From Hofstenia miamia (Eukaryota > Xenacoelomorpha > Acoela), in the NCBI GenBank assembly GCA_004352715.1, contig SCFE01000021.1, forward strand, positions 1,820,271 through 1,884,270: 64,000 nt of DNA, read 5' to 3'. Of the stretch, positions 63,786-64,000 are shown in pieces. Both the position numbers and the translations under genes were made by a program. Numbering within the stretch: position 1 is the stretch's first letter; each line of letters starts with the position of its first letter. The notes beneath the pieces are model-generated. The model searched no databases, was not told the DNA's origin, and was given only the letters and a program-made list of their open reading frames with translations.

Positions 63786-64000
63786 AATATACCCCATGAA
63801 CCTGAAAAACGAGTTATAATTTGAATGTATACATAGAAAATACCACTAGATAGCTGTAAATAGACTCTACAGGTCTGAATAAACATTTGTGAATGAGGAC
63901 TACTAAGTCAATGACTACTCTAAGATAGCTCAGTAGCTTTATTAAATACCCCTCAAAAACTATGTTAATATAAAAGATATTGATTTTGGACCAACTTCAA

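Overview
This is an AT-rich, intron-bearing animal nuclear scaffold, most likely from an invertebrate. The genes are split by long introns. Selfish DNA is dense: Penelope-like, LINE, Tc1/mariner, hAT and piggyBac fragments, MITEs and (AT)n microsatellites. There is no operon structure and no sign of bacterial DNA. I cannot name the species or phylum from the sequence alone.

Three host genes are supported. (1) PIGS, the GPI-transamidase subunit, lies on the minus strand. Its six 3'-most coding exons run from 61739 down to the stop at 48245, and every intron phase matches across the junctions; the N-terminal exons lie beyond the right edge. (2) The first coding exon of MRPL14 (mitochondrial ribosomal protein uL14m) is at 9804-10016, minus strand. 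(3) The last coding exon of a rhodopsin-family GPCR, with TM7 and an NPLIFY box, is at 14597-14831, plus strand. Two weaker host-like traces are an unassigned exon-like ORF near 25.2 kb and a decayed PLGRKT-like sequence near 53.2 kb.

Layout. 0-5.4 kb: Penelope GIY-YIG remnant, then non-coding. 5.4-6.9 kb: two assembly gaps at AT repeats. 9-10 kb: MITE and MRPL14. 10.5-11 kb: LINE 3' end. 14.6 kb: GPCR exon. 17.8-20 kb: piggyBac-type MITEs and a reverse-transcriptase relic. 23.9-24.9 kb: two short hAT elements with target-site duplications. 30.2-33 kb: a Tc1 relic interrupting or abutting a LINE, with an 806-bp tandem duplication. 33.5-37.6 kb: three overlapping pieces of a ZBED-like hAT transposase joined at single Ns. 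40.5-47 kb: LINE end and four inverted-repeat elements, one spanning a 1-kb gap. 48-62 kb: PIGS, whose introns carry a near-complete piggyBac and a hAT element inserted in a mariner relic. 62.1-63.6 kb: a repeat copy of 60.0-61.4 kb, beginning at a single N.

The strongest unusual signal is a set of short non-autonomous hAT-type elements with 8-bp target duplications. Their interiors are degenerate tandem words (CGGTTCGG, GGATCCGG, GCGGTGC, GTCAAATTTT) rather than deletion remnants of a transposase. Several apparent duplications start or end at single-N junctions and are probably assembly artefacts.
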